Below, piece by piece: positions 7,793 to 16,592 of a stretch of DNA of 59,761 nucleotides. Source of the stretch: DATGSL01 sp964645585 (lineage in GTDB: Bacteria; Verrucomicrobiota; Verrucomicrobiia; Opitutales; T3Sed10-336); NCBI GenBank assembly GCA_964645585.1, contig CAZYAN010000026.1, positions 1 to 59,761 of the forward strand, in the 5' to 3' direction. The notes under the pieces were generated by a model that did not search any database, was not told the origin of the DNA, and saw nothing but the letters and a program-made list of their open reading frames with translations. Numbering within the stretch: position 1 is the stretch's first letter; each line of letters begins with the position of its first letter. The position numbers and the translations under genes are program-made.

Positions 7793-9667
7793 ATGTTCCG
7801 CGTCCTTTCGGTCCCGTTTCTCCTGATAACCGCCCTCGCCGCCGCCCCCGTTGATCCTGACGCCTATTTCGCGATCCAGATCGTCGATGATGAAACCGGG
7901 CGCGGCGTTCCGCTGGTTGAACTGACAACGGTTCACGGCGTCACGTTTGTAACCGATTCGGCCGGTCGCGTGGCTTTTTTCGAACCCGGTCTCATGAACC
8001 GAAAGGTTTATTTCACCGTCAGATCGCATGGCTATGAGTTCCCGAAAGACGGATTTGGCGCTCCCAGTTTGATCGTCGAAACAACGCCCGGCGCGTCGGT
8101 TCGCGCGGAGATCCGCCGAGTCAATCTCGCCGAGCGTCTCTATCGCCTTTCGGGCGCTGGCATTTACCGCGACACCATCCTGCTCGGCCTCCCTGCTCCG
8201 ATGACGGAACCCCTGCTCAACGCGAGCGTGACCGGTCAGGACAGCGTTTTCGGAACGATTTACCGAGACCGGATCTATTGGTTCTGGGGTGACACCGGCC
8301 GCGTTCGCCACGCCCTCGGCAACTTCCATGCATCCGGCGCGACCAGCCCCCTGCCCGGAGAGAGTGGAACAAAGCCGTATCAAGCAATTAACTACACGTA
8401 CTTTACCGACGACGAGGGATTTGCCAAAGGCATGGCGCCGATGCCGGGAAAGGGTCCGACCTGGATCAGCGGCCTCACGGTTCTGCCAGACGAATCAGGT
8501 CGCCAACGAATGGTTGCCGGCTATGCAAAAATTCAGAATTACCTGGAAACGCACGCGCGGGGCATTGCGATCTTCGAAGACGACAGCGAGCTGTTCGTCC
8601 ACGCCCGTGAGATCCCGCTCGACGCTCCGCTTTATCCGATCGGCCATGCAGTTCAATTCGAAGACGGCCATGGCGAGCGGGTGTATTTTTCGCAGTCGCT
8701 CCCGTTGGTACGGACTTCCTCAGCGACGGTTGAAGGTTATCTCGATTTTGAAACCTACGAAACCTTCACGCCACTGCGGGAAGGGACGCGGTTCGAGGAC
8801 CGGCAGCTCGAACGGAATGGCGATGGCGCAATCGTCTATGACTGGAAGCCGAATACAGACCTGGTTGGACCGCAGGAGCAAGCGAAGCTTATTGAAGACG
8901 GATTCCTGGCGGCGGAGGAGGCTTTATTCGCCCCGCGCGATCTTTTGACGGGGGATCCGATTCTGCTCCATGGCGGCGCGGTGGAGTGGAATCCCTACAG
9001 AGAACGCTGGGTGCTGATCGCGAGTCAGCTGTATGGAACCTCCGTGCTCGGCGAGCTCTGGTTCGCGGAAGCGGACTCGCCGCTCGGACCGTGGGTTTAC
9101 GCGCGGAAGATCGTTACACACGACAGCTACACGTTCTACAATCCCAAACACCATCCGTTTCTCGATGAAGAAGACGGACGTCTGATTTACTTCGAGGGCA
9201 CGTACACCGAATTGTTCTCGGGCGCGAACCACCGGACGCCGCGCTACGATTACAATCAGATCCTTTATCGGCTGGACCTCTCCCGACCTGAGCTGCAACT
9301 GCCGGTCGCTATCTATCGCGAGGCCCGCGGCGGACGCTGTCACGTCTCCGCGCGGACAGGTGCGACCGGCGTGTCCCGGCCGGTCTTCTGGGCGATGGAA
9401 TCCGCGCCGACGAATTCGTCCGCGGATGCCGCGGTCGCTGTTGTGTGCGCCGGGGCCGATCCCGGATCGTCCAGCCACCAATGTCAATTCACCGCGGCGT
9501 CCGGCGCCAATCAAGAAAATCCAGTTCTCTTTTACGGGATTCCGGCCGACGCGGCGGAGCCTCCGCCCGGCTCGATGCCGCTCACGAACACCGCCGGCGA
9601 AACCGTCTGCCTTGTTTGGTCGCATCCGCTCACAAAAGGGCCCCTGCTGCCGGTGATCCGGCCTTGA
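7793..9667 (+). CDS. Secreted beta-propeller-type protein, unknown function
   Basis: 624 residues with a signal peptide (MFRVLSVPFLLITALAAAP). Residues about 23-90 look like a carboxypeptidase-regulatory or Ig-like module (IQIVDDETGRGVPLVELTTV...TDSAGRVAFFEPG). From about 130 onward there are repeated blades with Trp/Tyr and Asp/Glu motifs (FGTIYRDRIYWFWGDTGR, VEWNPYRERWVLIAS, ADSPLGPWVYARKI, KHHPFLDEEDGRLIYFEGTY). Those motifs are like five-bladed propellers of the GH43/DUF4185 type, where 'S-P-x-GPW' is characteristic. Hence a role in binding or cutting extracellular polysaccharide is plausible, but catalytic acids cannot be placed reliably. Its last codons form one arm of a terminator hairpin shared with the convergent clpC. 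Confidence 0.8.
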   Translation: MFRVLSVPFLLITALAAAPVDPDAYFAIQIVDDETGRGVPLVELTTVHGVTFVTDSAGRVAFFEPGLMNRKVYFTVRSHGYEFPKDGFGAPSLIVETTPGASVRAEIRRVNLAERLYRLSGAGIYRDTILLGLPAPMTEPLLNASVTGQDSVFGTIYRDRIYWFWGDTGRVRHALGNFHASGATSPLPGESGTKPYQAINYTYFTDDEGFAKGMAPMPGKGPTWISGLTVLPDESGRQRMVAGYAKIQNYLETHARGIAIFEDDSELFVHAREIPLDAPLYPIGHAVQFEDGHGERVYFSQSLPLVRTSSATVEGYLDFETYETFTPLREGTRFEDRQLERNGDGAIVYDWKPNTDLVGPQEQAKLIEDGFLAAEEALFAPRDLLTGDPILLHGGAVEWNPYRERWVLIASQLYGTSVLGELWFAEADSPLGPWVYARKIVTHDSYTFYNPKHHPFLDEEDGRLIYFEGTYTELFSGANHRTPRYDYNQILYRLDLSRPELQLPVAIYREARGGRCHVSARTGATGVSRPVFWAMESAPTNSSADAAVAVVCAGADPGSSSHQCQFTAASGANQENPVLFYGIPADAAEPPPGSMPLTNTAGETVCLVWSHPLTKGPLLPVIRP

Positions 9668-9704
9668 GCAGGGGCCCATTTGAAGCGATTATTTTGAAAT
9701 AATC
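9644..9704. terminator. Bidirectional terminator between the propeller gene and clpC
   Basis: An 11-base perfect inverted repeat, GGGCCCCTGCT at 9648-9658 and AGCAGGGGCCC at 9667-9677, spans the stop codon of the upstream plus-strand gene. Read on the minus strand it is followed by TTTTGTG, the form of a rho-independent terminator for clpC. A second symmetrical element, GATTATTT-TG-AAATAATC at 9687-9704, abuts the clpC stop codon. Confidence 0.75.
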
Positions 9705-12189
9705 AGGGCGAGACTTCGCTCATCGGCGACTTCTGCTCGAACGTCAGACGATCCTCTTCGCGCTTCACGATGATCGGTTCGCCGGTCTTCACCTCACCGC
9801 GAAGAATCGCTTCCGCCAGCGGATCCTCAAGATAGCGCTCGACGGCCCGGCGCAAAGGACGCGCCCCGTATTTTTCGTCGTATCCCTTGTCGATCAGGAG
9901 AAGCTTGGCGTCTTCGCTGATCTCGAGATTGATCTTCCGTTCGGCCAGACGCTTTGCCACCTTGCCAACTTCGAGATCGACGATCTTCACCAGGTCCTCG
10001 CGGCCGAGCGGCCGGAAGACGACGATTTCGTTGATCCGGTTGAGGAACTCCGGCTTAAACGTCCGCTTCGCCTCATCCAAAATCTTCTCCTTGGCCTTCT
10101 CGAAGTCACCGCTGGCGCCTCCCGCGCCGAAGCCCATGACACCTTGCGAATGCAGGTGGCTGGCCCCGACGTTCGAGGTCATGATGATGATCGTATTCCG
10201 GAAATCGACCGTGCGTCCGAGGCTGTCAGTCAACCGGCCATCCTCCAGAACCTGAAGCAGCAGCTGAACGACATCCGGGTGCGCTTTTTCAATTTCGTCG
10301 AAGAGAATCACCGAATACGGATTCCGGCGCACCGTTTCGGAAAGCTGGCCGCCTTCCTCGTAGCCGACATAGCCCGGGGGCGACCCGATCAGGCGCGACA
10401 CGGAGAACTTCTCCATGTATTCCGACATGTCGATCTGGACGATCGCGTCCTGGTTGCCGAACATTTTGTCGGCGAGACTCTTTGCCAAGTGGGTCTTTCC
10501 GACCCCGGTCGGCCCCATGAACATGAACGAACCGATCGGCCGCCGCGGATCCTTGAGGTCGGCCCGCGAACGGCGCAGCGCCTTCGCGATCACCTCGGTC
10601 GCTTCCTCTTGACCGATCACGACGTTCTGCAGTTCTTCCTCGATCTTGAGAAGCTTTTCGGCTTCCTTGCGCTCCATGCGCTGGAGAGGAATCCCGGTCC
10701 AGGCGGCGACAACCTGCATCATCTCTTCTTCGCCGACCGTGATGGTCTTTTCCTCGCGGTGCTTCTTCCAGTTTTCGAGCACCTGTTCCCGCTTGGCGCG
10801 GAGCTGTTTTTCCTTGTCGCGAAACTCAGCGGCCTCCTCAAAATGCTGCTTGCTGATCGCCTCTTCTTTTTTCGCGCAAACCTCGTCGATTTCCGCCGAC
10901 AGTTCCTCGATTTCCGGCGGACGGTTCAGCGACGCGATCCGGGCGCGCGCGCCGGCTTCGTCGAGTACGTCGATCGCCTTGTCAGGAAGATAGCGCCCGG
11001 TGATGTAGCGGTCGGACAGCTTCGCGGCCGACTCGAGCGCCTGGTCGGTGAAGACGACCTTGTGGTGCTCTTCGTATTTGCTGCGGATACCCTTCAAGAT
11101 GAGGACCGTGTCTTCGACCGACGGCGCCTCGACCTTGACGCTCTGGAAGCGGCGATCGAGCGCGCTGTCCTTTTCGATGTATTTGCGGTACTCGGAAAGG
11201 GTTGTGGCGCCGATGCACTGGAGCTCGCCGCGTGAGAGCGACGGCTTAAAGATGTTCGAGGCATCCATGGCGCCTTCGGCCGCGCCGGCGCCGACGATCG
11301 TGTGGAGCTCGTCGATGAAGATGATGATGTTTTTGGAGCGTTTGATCTCCTCCATCACCGCCTTGATCCGCTCCTCGAACTGACCGCGGTACTTGGTGCC
11401 CGCGACCATCAAGGCGAGGTCGAGGGTAACGACTCGCTTGTCGGCCAAAATCTCCGGCACGAGGCCAGAAGCGATTTCCTGTGCCAGCCCTTCGACGATA
11501 GCGGTCTTGCCGACGCCTGCCTCTCCGATCAGAACCGGATTGTTTTTGGTGCGGCGGCAGAGAATCTGGACGACCCGCCGAATCTCGTTGCGGCGGCCAA
11601 TCACCGGATCGAGCTCCCCGCGGCGTGCCAGTTCCGTGAGATCGCGCCCGAACGCTTTCAGCGCCGGCGTCTTTTGGTCTTTCTTTTCCTCGCTTCCCGA
11701 GGCTCGTCCACCCGATGCCATGCCTTCCTCCGTTTCTCCCGTAAATTGCGGATCGAGTTCGCTCAAAATTTCATTTCGCGTGCGTTCGATATCGACGTCG
11801 AGCGCCTTGAGAACGCGCGCGGCGACCCCTTCGCCCTCGCGCAAGAGGCCGAGCAAAATATGTTCGGTGCCAACGTAGCTGTGGTTGAGCGCTTTGGCTT
11901 CCTTGCCGGCGAGCGCGAGGACCTTCTTGACGCGCGGCGTGTACGGGATGTTGCCGGTCGGTTTCCCTTCCGGACCCGTGCCGACCTGTTTCTCGACCGC
12001 GTTGCGAACCGTGTCGAGGTCCATGCCCATTTTCTGGAGGACGCTTACGGCGACCCCCTGTCCGAGCTTGATCAAGCCGAGGAGCAAGTGCTCCGTCCCG
12101 ACGTAGTTATGGTGAAAACGGTCAGCTTCCTTTCGTGCCAGTGCCAGCACCTGTTGCGCTCGCGGCGTAAAATTGTTCATCGGTTCCAT
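9703..12189 (-). CDS. clpC: Hsp100 AAA+ unfoldase ClpC
   Basis: 828 residues; the family start MNNFTPRAQQVL corresponds to the ATG at 12180, three codons inside. ClpC unfolds substrates and feeds them to ClpP. Order: two Clp N-terminal repeats (about 5-150, with HNYVGTEHLLLGL and HSYVGTEHILLGLL), first AAA+ domain with Walker A GEAGVGKTAIVEG near 215, a UVR/coiled-coil middle insert around 430-470, second AAA+ domain with GPTGVGKTHLAKSLA near 555, and the ClpP-type C-terminal domain. The UVR motif in the insert marks it as ClpC rather than ClpA. mcsB lies 21-30 bases upstream and mcsA before that; this operon normally supplies adaptor and arginine-phosphate targeting. A bidirectional terminator follows. 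Confidence 0.97.
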   Translation of the reverse strand: MEPMNNFTPRAQQVLALARKEADRFHHNYVGTEHLLLGLIKLGQGVAVSVLQKMGMDLDTVRNAVEKQVGTGPEGKPTGNIPYTPRVKKVLALAGKEAKALNHSYVGTEHILLGLLREGEGVAARVLKALDVDIERTRNEILSELDPQFTGETEEGMASGGRASGSEEKKDQKTPALKAFGRDLTELARRGELDPVIGRRNEIRRVVQILCRRTKNNPVLIGEAGVGKTAIVEGLAQEIASGLVPEILADKRVVTLDLALMVAGTKYRGQFEERIKAVMEEIKRSKNIIIFIDELHTIVGAGAAEGAMDASNIFKPSLSRGELQCIGATTLSEYRKYIEKDSALDRRFQSVKVEAPSVEDTVLILKGIRSKYEEHHKVVFTDQALESAAKLSDRYITGRYLPDKAIDVLDEAGARARIASLNRPPEIEELSAEIDEVCAKKEEAISKQHFEEAAEFRDKEKQLRAKREQVLENWKKHREEKTITVGEEEMMQVVAAWTGIPLQRMERKEAEKLLKIEEELQNVVIGQEEATEVIAKALRRSRADLKDPRRPIGSFMFMGPTGVGKTHLAKSLADKMFGNQDAIVQIDMSEYMEKFSVSRLIGSPPGYVGYEEGGQLSETVRRNPYSVILFDEIEKAHPDVVQLLLQVLEDGRLTDSLGRTVDFRNTIIIMTSNVGASHLHSQGVMGFGAGGASGDFEKAKEKILDEAKRTFKPEFLNRINEIVVFRPLGREDLVKIVDLEVGKVAKRLAERKINLEISEDAKLLLIDKGYDEKYGARPLRRAVERYLEDPLAEAILRGEVKTGEPIIVKREEDRLTFEQKSPMSEVSP

Positions 12190-12210
12190 CTTCTTGGTGC
12201 CTCTGGTTTT

Positions 12211-13290
12211 TTACTGATCAATTAAATCCGGATCAGGCAGTTTTGCAAACTCCTCGCGGAGGCGCGCGGCCCGGAGTATGTCGCGTTCGGCCGCGTCGGC
12301 CGTCTTTTTGGATGAATAGCGCACGTGACCCGGCTGACATTCGATAAACAATCGGTCGACCAGCGCCCGGTGCTCCTGCGGAAAAATTTCAATATCGATT
12401 CCGAGGCGGATCAGGGAAAGGAGGTTCATCGCCTCGGAAGACGTCATCACGTAAGCGTGCTGAAGCGCCCCGAACGCGCGCAAGACCTTGTCCAGCACCT
12501 TCGCCCGGTCGGACTCGAGCAGCTTGGCCCGCGCGTTCATCTCCTGCTCGATCACCGTCTGCAAAACGCTCGAAAGGCGCTTGATGATCTCGCTCTCGCT
12601 TTCGCCCAGAGTTGTCTGGTTTGAAATCTGAAACACGCTCCCGCTCGCATCAGAGCCCTCGCCGAACAGGCCGCGCACGGCGATGCCGAGCTGGTTGACC
12701 GCGCGGATGACTTTTTCCATCTGGTTGGCCAGCGTCAAAGCCGGAAGGTGCATCATAGCCGACGCGCGGATGCCGGTGCCGAGATTGGTCGGACAAGCGG
12801 TCAGATACCCGAAATCTTGCGAAAAGGCGTAGGTGAGCTCGTTTTCGATCGACGTGTCGAGCGAATCGATCGCTGACCATGCCCGTTTAAAATTGAAGCC
12901 GTTCCGCAGGACCTGAATGCGCAAGTGATCTTCTTCATTGATCATGATCACGCACGACTGGTCCTTGCTGATCAGGGCAGCCGAGCCCTCCTTGCTCGCC
13001 ATCAGCTCCCGGCTGATCAAGTGGCGCTCGTACAAAATCTGTTTCTCCAAATCGGAAAGGTCGCCGATCCGGACCGCCACCCCGTTCTTCATCGGTGTCA
13101 GTTTTCCGATAACATCGATGCACAGGTCGGCGATCTCCTTGCGGACTTCCGGCTTCGCCCAGCCGGGAAACGGGTATGTGTCGAGATTTCGAGCCAAGCG
13201 AATCCGCGTGCTGAGCACAACGGGACACTTGGCGTTGGAACTGTGGGTCAGTTCCGCGCGAGAATTAAACAAAGATCGAATCGTCGACAT
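12211..13290 (-). CDS. mcsB: Protein-arginine kinase McsB
   Basis: 359 residues. McsB phosphorylates arginine side chains of proteins, marking them for ClpC-ClpP. The phosphagen-kinase-like catalytic domain is intact: STRIRLARN near residue 27, EEDHLRIQ near 119-126, and CPTNLGTGIRAS with the catalytic Cys at about 166. The C-terminal phosphoarginine-docking motif RDxxRA is present (ERDILRAARLR, near 340), which separates true protein-arginine kinases from creatine or arginine kinases. It lies between mcsA (27 bases upstream) and clpC. In Firmicutes this operon begins with the repressor gene ctsR, which is not seen here. Confidence 0.96.
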   Translation of the reverse strand: MSTIRSLFNSRAELTHSSNAKCPVVLSTRIRLARNLDTYPFPGWAKPEVRKEIADLCIDVIGKLTPMKNGVAVRIGDLSDLEKQILYERHLISRELMASKEGSAALISKDQSCVIMINEEDHLRIQVLRNGFNFKRAWSAIDSLDTSIENELTYAFSQDFGYLTACPTNLGTGIRASAMMHLPALTLANQMEKVIRAVNQLGIAVRGLFGEGSDASGSVFQISNQTTLGESESEIIKRLSSVLQTVIEQEMNARAKLLESDRAKVLDKVLRAFGALQHAYVMTSSEAMNLLSLIRLGIDIEIFPQEHRALVDRLFIECQPGHVRYSSKKTADAAERDILRAARLREEFAKLPDPDLIDQ

Positions 13291-13317
13291 CGAATAGGAG
13301 GAGGCGGCCGCTTTGTG

Positions 13318-13818
13318 TTACAAACGTTCTTCGGCACCCTCCTTCAACTGGTTGATTTGATCGCGGATCTTCGCCGCGTCCTCGTAGCGCTCGGCGCTGA
13401 TGGCGCTTTGAATCTCCGCTTCCAGCGTGGCGAGCTGTTCACGAATGGACCGCCGTGCCACCGCCTTTTCCGGGACCTTGCCTGTGTGAGAGGTCCCCTT
13501 GTGCATGTTTCGCAGGACTGGCCGGAGCAGTCCGTCGAAGGTCTTGTAGCACTCCGGACAGCCGAGACGGCCGAGCTTGCGGAAGTCGTTCTGGGTGAAC
13601 CCGCAGGCCGGGCACTTCGCTTTCCCGGAAGAGTTGTCGGCCTCGAAAGGTGTTTTCACGAGCAGGTCGGCGAGCGAAAAACCGTTTGGGTCCGTCACCC
13701 CTTTTTCCTGTGCGCACTCTTCACACAGGTCGACCTTGTGGATCTTGTTGTTCAGGATCTGGGTGAGGTGAACCGACGCCAGCTTATCGCAAAGGTTGCA
13801 CTTCAGAGAGTTTGCCAT
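13318..13818 (-). CDS. mcsA: McsB activator McsA (zinc and UVR-motif protein)
   Basis: 166 residues. McsA activates McsB and bridges it to ClpC. Four Cys-x2-Cys pairs are visible: CNLC near 7-10, CEEC near 32-35, CPAC near 70 and CPEC near 87, enough for two zinc sites. A C-terminal UVR motif (AISAERYEDAAKIRDQINQL) matches the one in the ClpC insert. First gene of the three-gene minus-strand operon. A promoter candidate lies 60-85 bases upstream. Confidence 0.94.
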   Translation of the reverse strand: MANSLKCNLCDKLASVHLTQILNNKIHKVDLCEECAQEKGVTDPNGFSLADLLVKTPFEADNSSGKAKCPACGFTQNDFRKLGRLGCPECYKTFDGLLRPVLRNMHKGTSHTGKVPEKAVARRSIREQLATLEAEIQSAISAERYEDAAKIRDQINQLKEGAEERL

Positions 13819-13876
13819 TGTCTAAAGATATCACTTTCCTGGGAAAATCGCCGTCGAACCACGCTTTTCCCGAGCA

Positions 13877-13904
13877 TTTCTACCCGCTTTTTCTCTAATG
13901 TAAA
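13877..13904 (-). promoter_or_regulatory. Candidate sigma-70-type promoter of mcsA-mcsB-clpC
   Basis: On the minus strand a -35-like TTTACA (13904-13899) and a -10-like TAGAAA (13882-13877) are separated by 16 bases, giving a leader of about 50 bases before mcsA. Each is close to but not identical with consensus. No CtsR heptad repeat or CIRCE element is seen around it. Confidence 0.35.
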
Positions 13905-14013
13905 GGAAAGCCCGCAAACAAGCTCCCCCCGCTCGTTTTCTCTCTGCTCCGTCCACGATCGGCGCCGCCCTCCCGCGCCTGTTTCGTATCGCCAATCCCT
14001 CAGACAGCCACCG

Positions 14014-14880
14014 TCACAAGAAGGTTCCCTCGCGCGAAACCCGCTGGTGGAAGGCTTCGAGGAAGCGCGCCGTCACCGGACCCGGCTTGCCATTTCCGAT
14101 TTCACGCCCGTCGATTGAAACGACCGGGACAACTTCCGCGGCGGTGCCGGTCAGGAAACATTCGTCCGCAATCCAAAGATCGTAACGGGTAAGCGCGGTC
14201 TCAATCAACGGAATCGAAAGCTCGGCAGCGATCTCCATCACCACCTCCCGGGTAATGCCTTTGAGTGCGCCGCTGCTCGCGGGCGGAGTGAAGACTTTCC
14301 CTTTTGACAGAATGAAAATGTTGTCCCCGGAACACTCGGCGACGTATCCCTGCTCGTTGAGCATAATCGCCTCGCTCGCACCCGCCATCGAGGCTTCGAG
14401 CCGCGCGAAGATGTTGTTCAAGTAATTCAGCGACTTCACGGCGGGACTCAGCGCGGCCGCCCCGAGACGGCGGGTGGGAACCGTGACGACTTTGAGGCCC
14501 TGCTCGTAATGCTCCTTCGGATAGAGCTGGATTTTGTCCGCAATGATGAAGATCGTCGCTTTAGGACACGATGTCGGCATCAGGCCGAGGTTGCCGGCAC
14601 CGCGGGTGACAACCAGCCGGATATAGCCGTCGCGCAGCCCGTTTTGACGACAGGTTTCGCAAACAGCGTCCGCGATTTCCGCTCGCGTCATCGGCAGTTT
14701 CAGCATCAGCGCTTTCGCCGAAAACTCCAGCCGCTCCAAATGCTCGTCGAGTTTGAAGACACAGCCGTCGTAAAGGCGAATGCCCTCAAAAATGCCGTCT
14801 CCGTAAAGCAGCCCATGGTCGAAAACCGAAATTTTCGCGTCCGCCCGATCGACAAAGGATCCGTCCAAAAAAATCTTCAT
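14014..14880 (-). CDS. ilvE: Branched-chain amino acid aminotransferase (class IV PLP)
   Basis: 288 residues from the ATG at 14880, which has AGGAA six bases upstream; a longer reading to 15114 adds unlike sequence and crosses the ahcY terminator. It transfers amino groups between glutamate and branched-chain keto acids. Fold-type-IV signatures: DHGLLYGDGIFEGIRLYDG near 22-40, the PLP lysine in PAVKSLNYLNNIFARLEA near 160, EAIMLNEQGYVAECSGDNIFI, and GITREVVMEIA. D-amino-acid transaminase and aminodeoxychorismate lyase share this fold; the GDGIFEG form and overall pattern favour IlvE. It is the last gene of a minus-strand run but is separated from ahcY by a terminator. Confidence 0.9.
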   Translation of the reverse strand: MKIFLDGSFVDRADAKISVFDHGLLYGDGIFEGIRLYDGCVFKLDEHLERLEFSAKALMLKLPMTRAEIADAVCETCRQNGLRDGYIRLVVTRGAGNLGLMPTSCPKATIFIIADKIQLYPKEHYEQGLKVVTVPTRRLGAAALSPAVKSLNYLNNIFARLEASMAGASEAIMLNEQGYVAECSGDNIFILSKGKVFTPPASSGALKGITREVVMEIAAELSIPLIETALTRYDLWIADECFLTGTAAEVVPVVSIDGREIGNGKPGPVTARFLEAFHQRVSREGTFL

Positions 14881-14979
14881 AGATGATTCCTGATCGTGCA
14901 TCCTAGGAAACTCGGCGCGTTCTTGTCCATGAGTGTTTTTGCCGTTTTCGCCGTTTTCATCCGCGCAACGCTCCGAACG

Positions 14980-15022
14980 GCACAAAAACAGCACGGGCAG
15001 GATCATCCGACCCTGCCCGTGT
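14980..15022 (-). terminator. Rho-independent terminator of ahcY
   Basis: Perfect 10-base stem CACGGGCAGG (14992-15001) and CCTGCCCGTG (15012-15021) with a 10-base loop. Read on the minus strand it is followed by CTGTTTTTGTG. It ends the ahcY transcript about 50 bases past the stop codon and separates it from the aminotransferase gene. Confidence 0.85.
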
Positions 15023-15067
15023 CCCAAGGAAAAATACCGGACGAACGGAAAATCCGCCCGACTCCGG

Positions 15068-16495
15068 TCAATATCTATAATGGTCCGGCTTGTATGGTCC
15101 GTCAACCGGCACACCGATGTAATCGGCCTGTTCCTTCGAAAGCCGGGTCAATTTCACCCCGATTTTCTCCAGGTGCAGCCGCGCGACTTCCTCATCGAGC
15201 GCCTTCGGCAGCCGGTAAACCCGCGGTTCATACGTCTCGCGGTTGTTCCAGAGATCGATCTGAGCGAGCACCTGGTTCGAAAAGGAATTGGACATGACAA
15301 ACGACGGATGCCCGGTCGCGCAGCCAAGGTTGACCAGCCGGCCTTCCGCCAGAAGCAGGATCGAATGGCCGGTCTTCTTGAAGGTGTACTGGTCGACCTG
15401 CGGCTTGATATTGACGTGCGTGACCTCGTGGCTCTGCTGCAGCCGATGCACTTGGATCTCGTTGTCGAAGTGACCGATGTTACAGACGATCGCCTGGTCC
15501 TTCATCTTCTCCATGTGCTCGTAGGTAATCACGTCGCGATTGCCGGTTGTCGTCACATAAATATCTCCGCGGCCGAGGGTTTCCTCGACGGTCGTCACTT
15601 CGAAGCCTTCCATGGCGGCCTGCAAGGCGCAAACCGGGTCGATCTCAGTGACGATTACGCGCGCGCCAAGGCCGCGCATGCTTTGGGCGCAGCCCTTGCC
15701 GACATCGCCGTAGCCGCAGACGACGCAGACCTTGCCGGCGACCATAACGTCTGTCGCGCGCTTGATCCCGTCGGCCAGTGATTCGCGGCATCCATAAAAG
15801 TTGTCGAACTTCGACTTGGTGACCGAGTCGTTGACGTTGATCGCCGGCACGAGGAGCTTGCCCTGCTGCAGCATGCTGTAAAGGCGATGCACACCGGTCG
15901 TCGTTTCCTCGGAAACGCCCTTCCATTCCTCGACAACCGAATGCCAGCGGCGCGGATTGTCGGCGTGGATCTTCTTCAGCAGGTTTTTAATTACGCCTTC
16001 TTCGACGCTCGACTCCGGTTCTTCGACCCAGCTGCTGCCGTTCTCGAGCTCGTAGCCTTTGTGGATCAGCAAGGTCGCGTCGCCGCCATCGTCGACGATT
16101 AATTGCGGCCCGAGCCCGCCGGGGAACGAGAGCGCCTGGTCGGTGCACCACCAGTATTCCTCAAGCGTCTCCCCTTTCCACGCGAAGACCGGTGTGCCGC
16201 CGGCCGCGATCGCGGCGGCCGCGTGATCTTGTGTCGAAAAAATGTTGCAGCTGCACCAGCGGACGTTCGCCCCGAGGGCGACCAGCGTCTCAATGAGGAC
16301 CGCGGTCTGCACCGTCATGTGCAGCGAACCCATGATCCGAACGTCTTTCAACGGCTGCTCGCCGCGATATTTTTCGCGGATCGCGATCAAGCCGGGCATC
16401 TCATGCTCGGCCAGCGCGATTTCCTTGCGCCCAAAATCCGCGAGTGAAAGGTCGCGTACCTTAAAATCTTCCTTCTTTTCCAATACTGTCGTCAT
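15068..16495 (-). CDS. ahcY: Adenosylhomocysteinase
   Basis: 475 residues. AhcY reversibly hydrolyses S-adenosylhomocysteine to adenosine and homocysteine, relieving product inhibition of methyltransferases. Signatures: MTVQTAVLIETLVALGA, CNIFSTQDHAAAAI, INVNDSVTKSKFDN, the NAD-binding loop CGYGDVGKGCAQSMRGLGA, and the C-terminal KPDHYRY that reaches the neighbouring subunit's NAD. Length matches the longer bacterial form. It follows metK in the same direction with 97 bases between, so the two probably share a methyl-cycle transcript. No SAH riboswitch was recognised in that gap. Confidence 0.98.
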   Translation of the reverse strand: MTTVLEKKEDFKVRDLSLADFGRKEIALAEHEMPGLIAIREKYRGEQPLKDVRIMGSLHMTVQTAVLIETLVALGANVRWCSCNIFSTQDHAAAAIAAGGTPVFAWKGETLEEYWWCTDQALSFPGGLGPQLIVDDGGDATLLIHKGYELENGSSWVEEPESSVEEGVIKNLLKKIHADNPRRWHSVVEEWKGVSEETTTGVHRLYSMLQQGKLLVPAINVNDSVTKSKFDNFYGCRESLADGIKRATDVMVAGKVCVVCGYGDVGKGCAQSMRGLGARVIVTEIDPVCALQAAMEGFEVTTVEETLGRGDIYVTTTGNRDVITYEHMEKMKDQAIVCNIGHFDNEIQVHRLQQSHEVTHVNIKPQVDQYTFKKTGHSILLLAEGRLVNLGCATGHPSFVMSNSFSNQVLAQIDLWNNRETYEPRVYRLPKALDEEVARLHLEKIGVKLTRLSKEQADYIGVPVDGPYKPDHYRY

Positions 16496-16519
16496 AAAAA
16501 TTTCCTGTTGTTAAAGTGG

Positions 16520-16577
16520 TCGCGGCTTCCAGCCGCTCAGCCGCCTTGATGAAAAGCGCCAAGGTGGCGCTTCCACT
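16520..16577. repeat. Paired short hairpins between metK and ahcY
   Basis: Two tight inverted repeats, GCGGCT-TCC-AGCCGC and AGCGCC-AAGGT-GGCGCT, lie in the 97-base gap. On the minus strand the second is followed by TTTTC, so it could attenuate transcription between metK and ahcY. The design resembles hairpins near 3774-3815 and 23717-23732. Confidence 0.45.
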
Positions 16578-16592
16578 CCATGCTCCCTGCCT

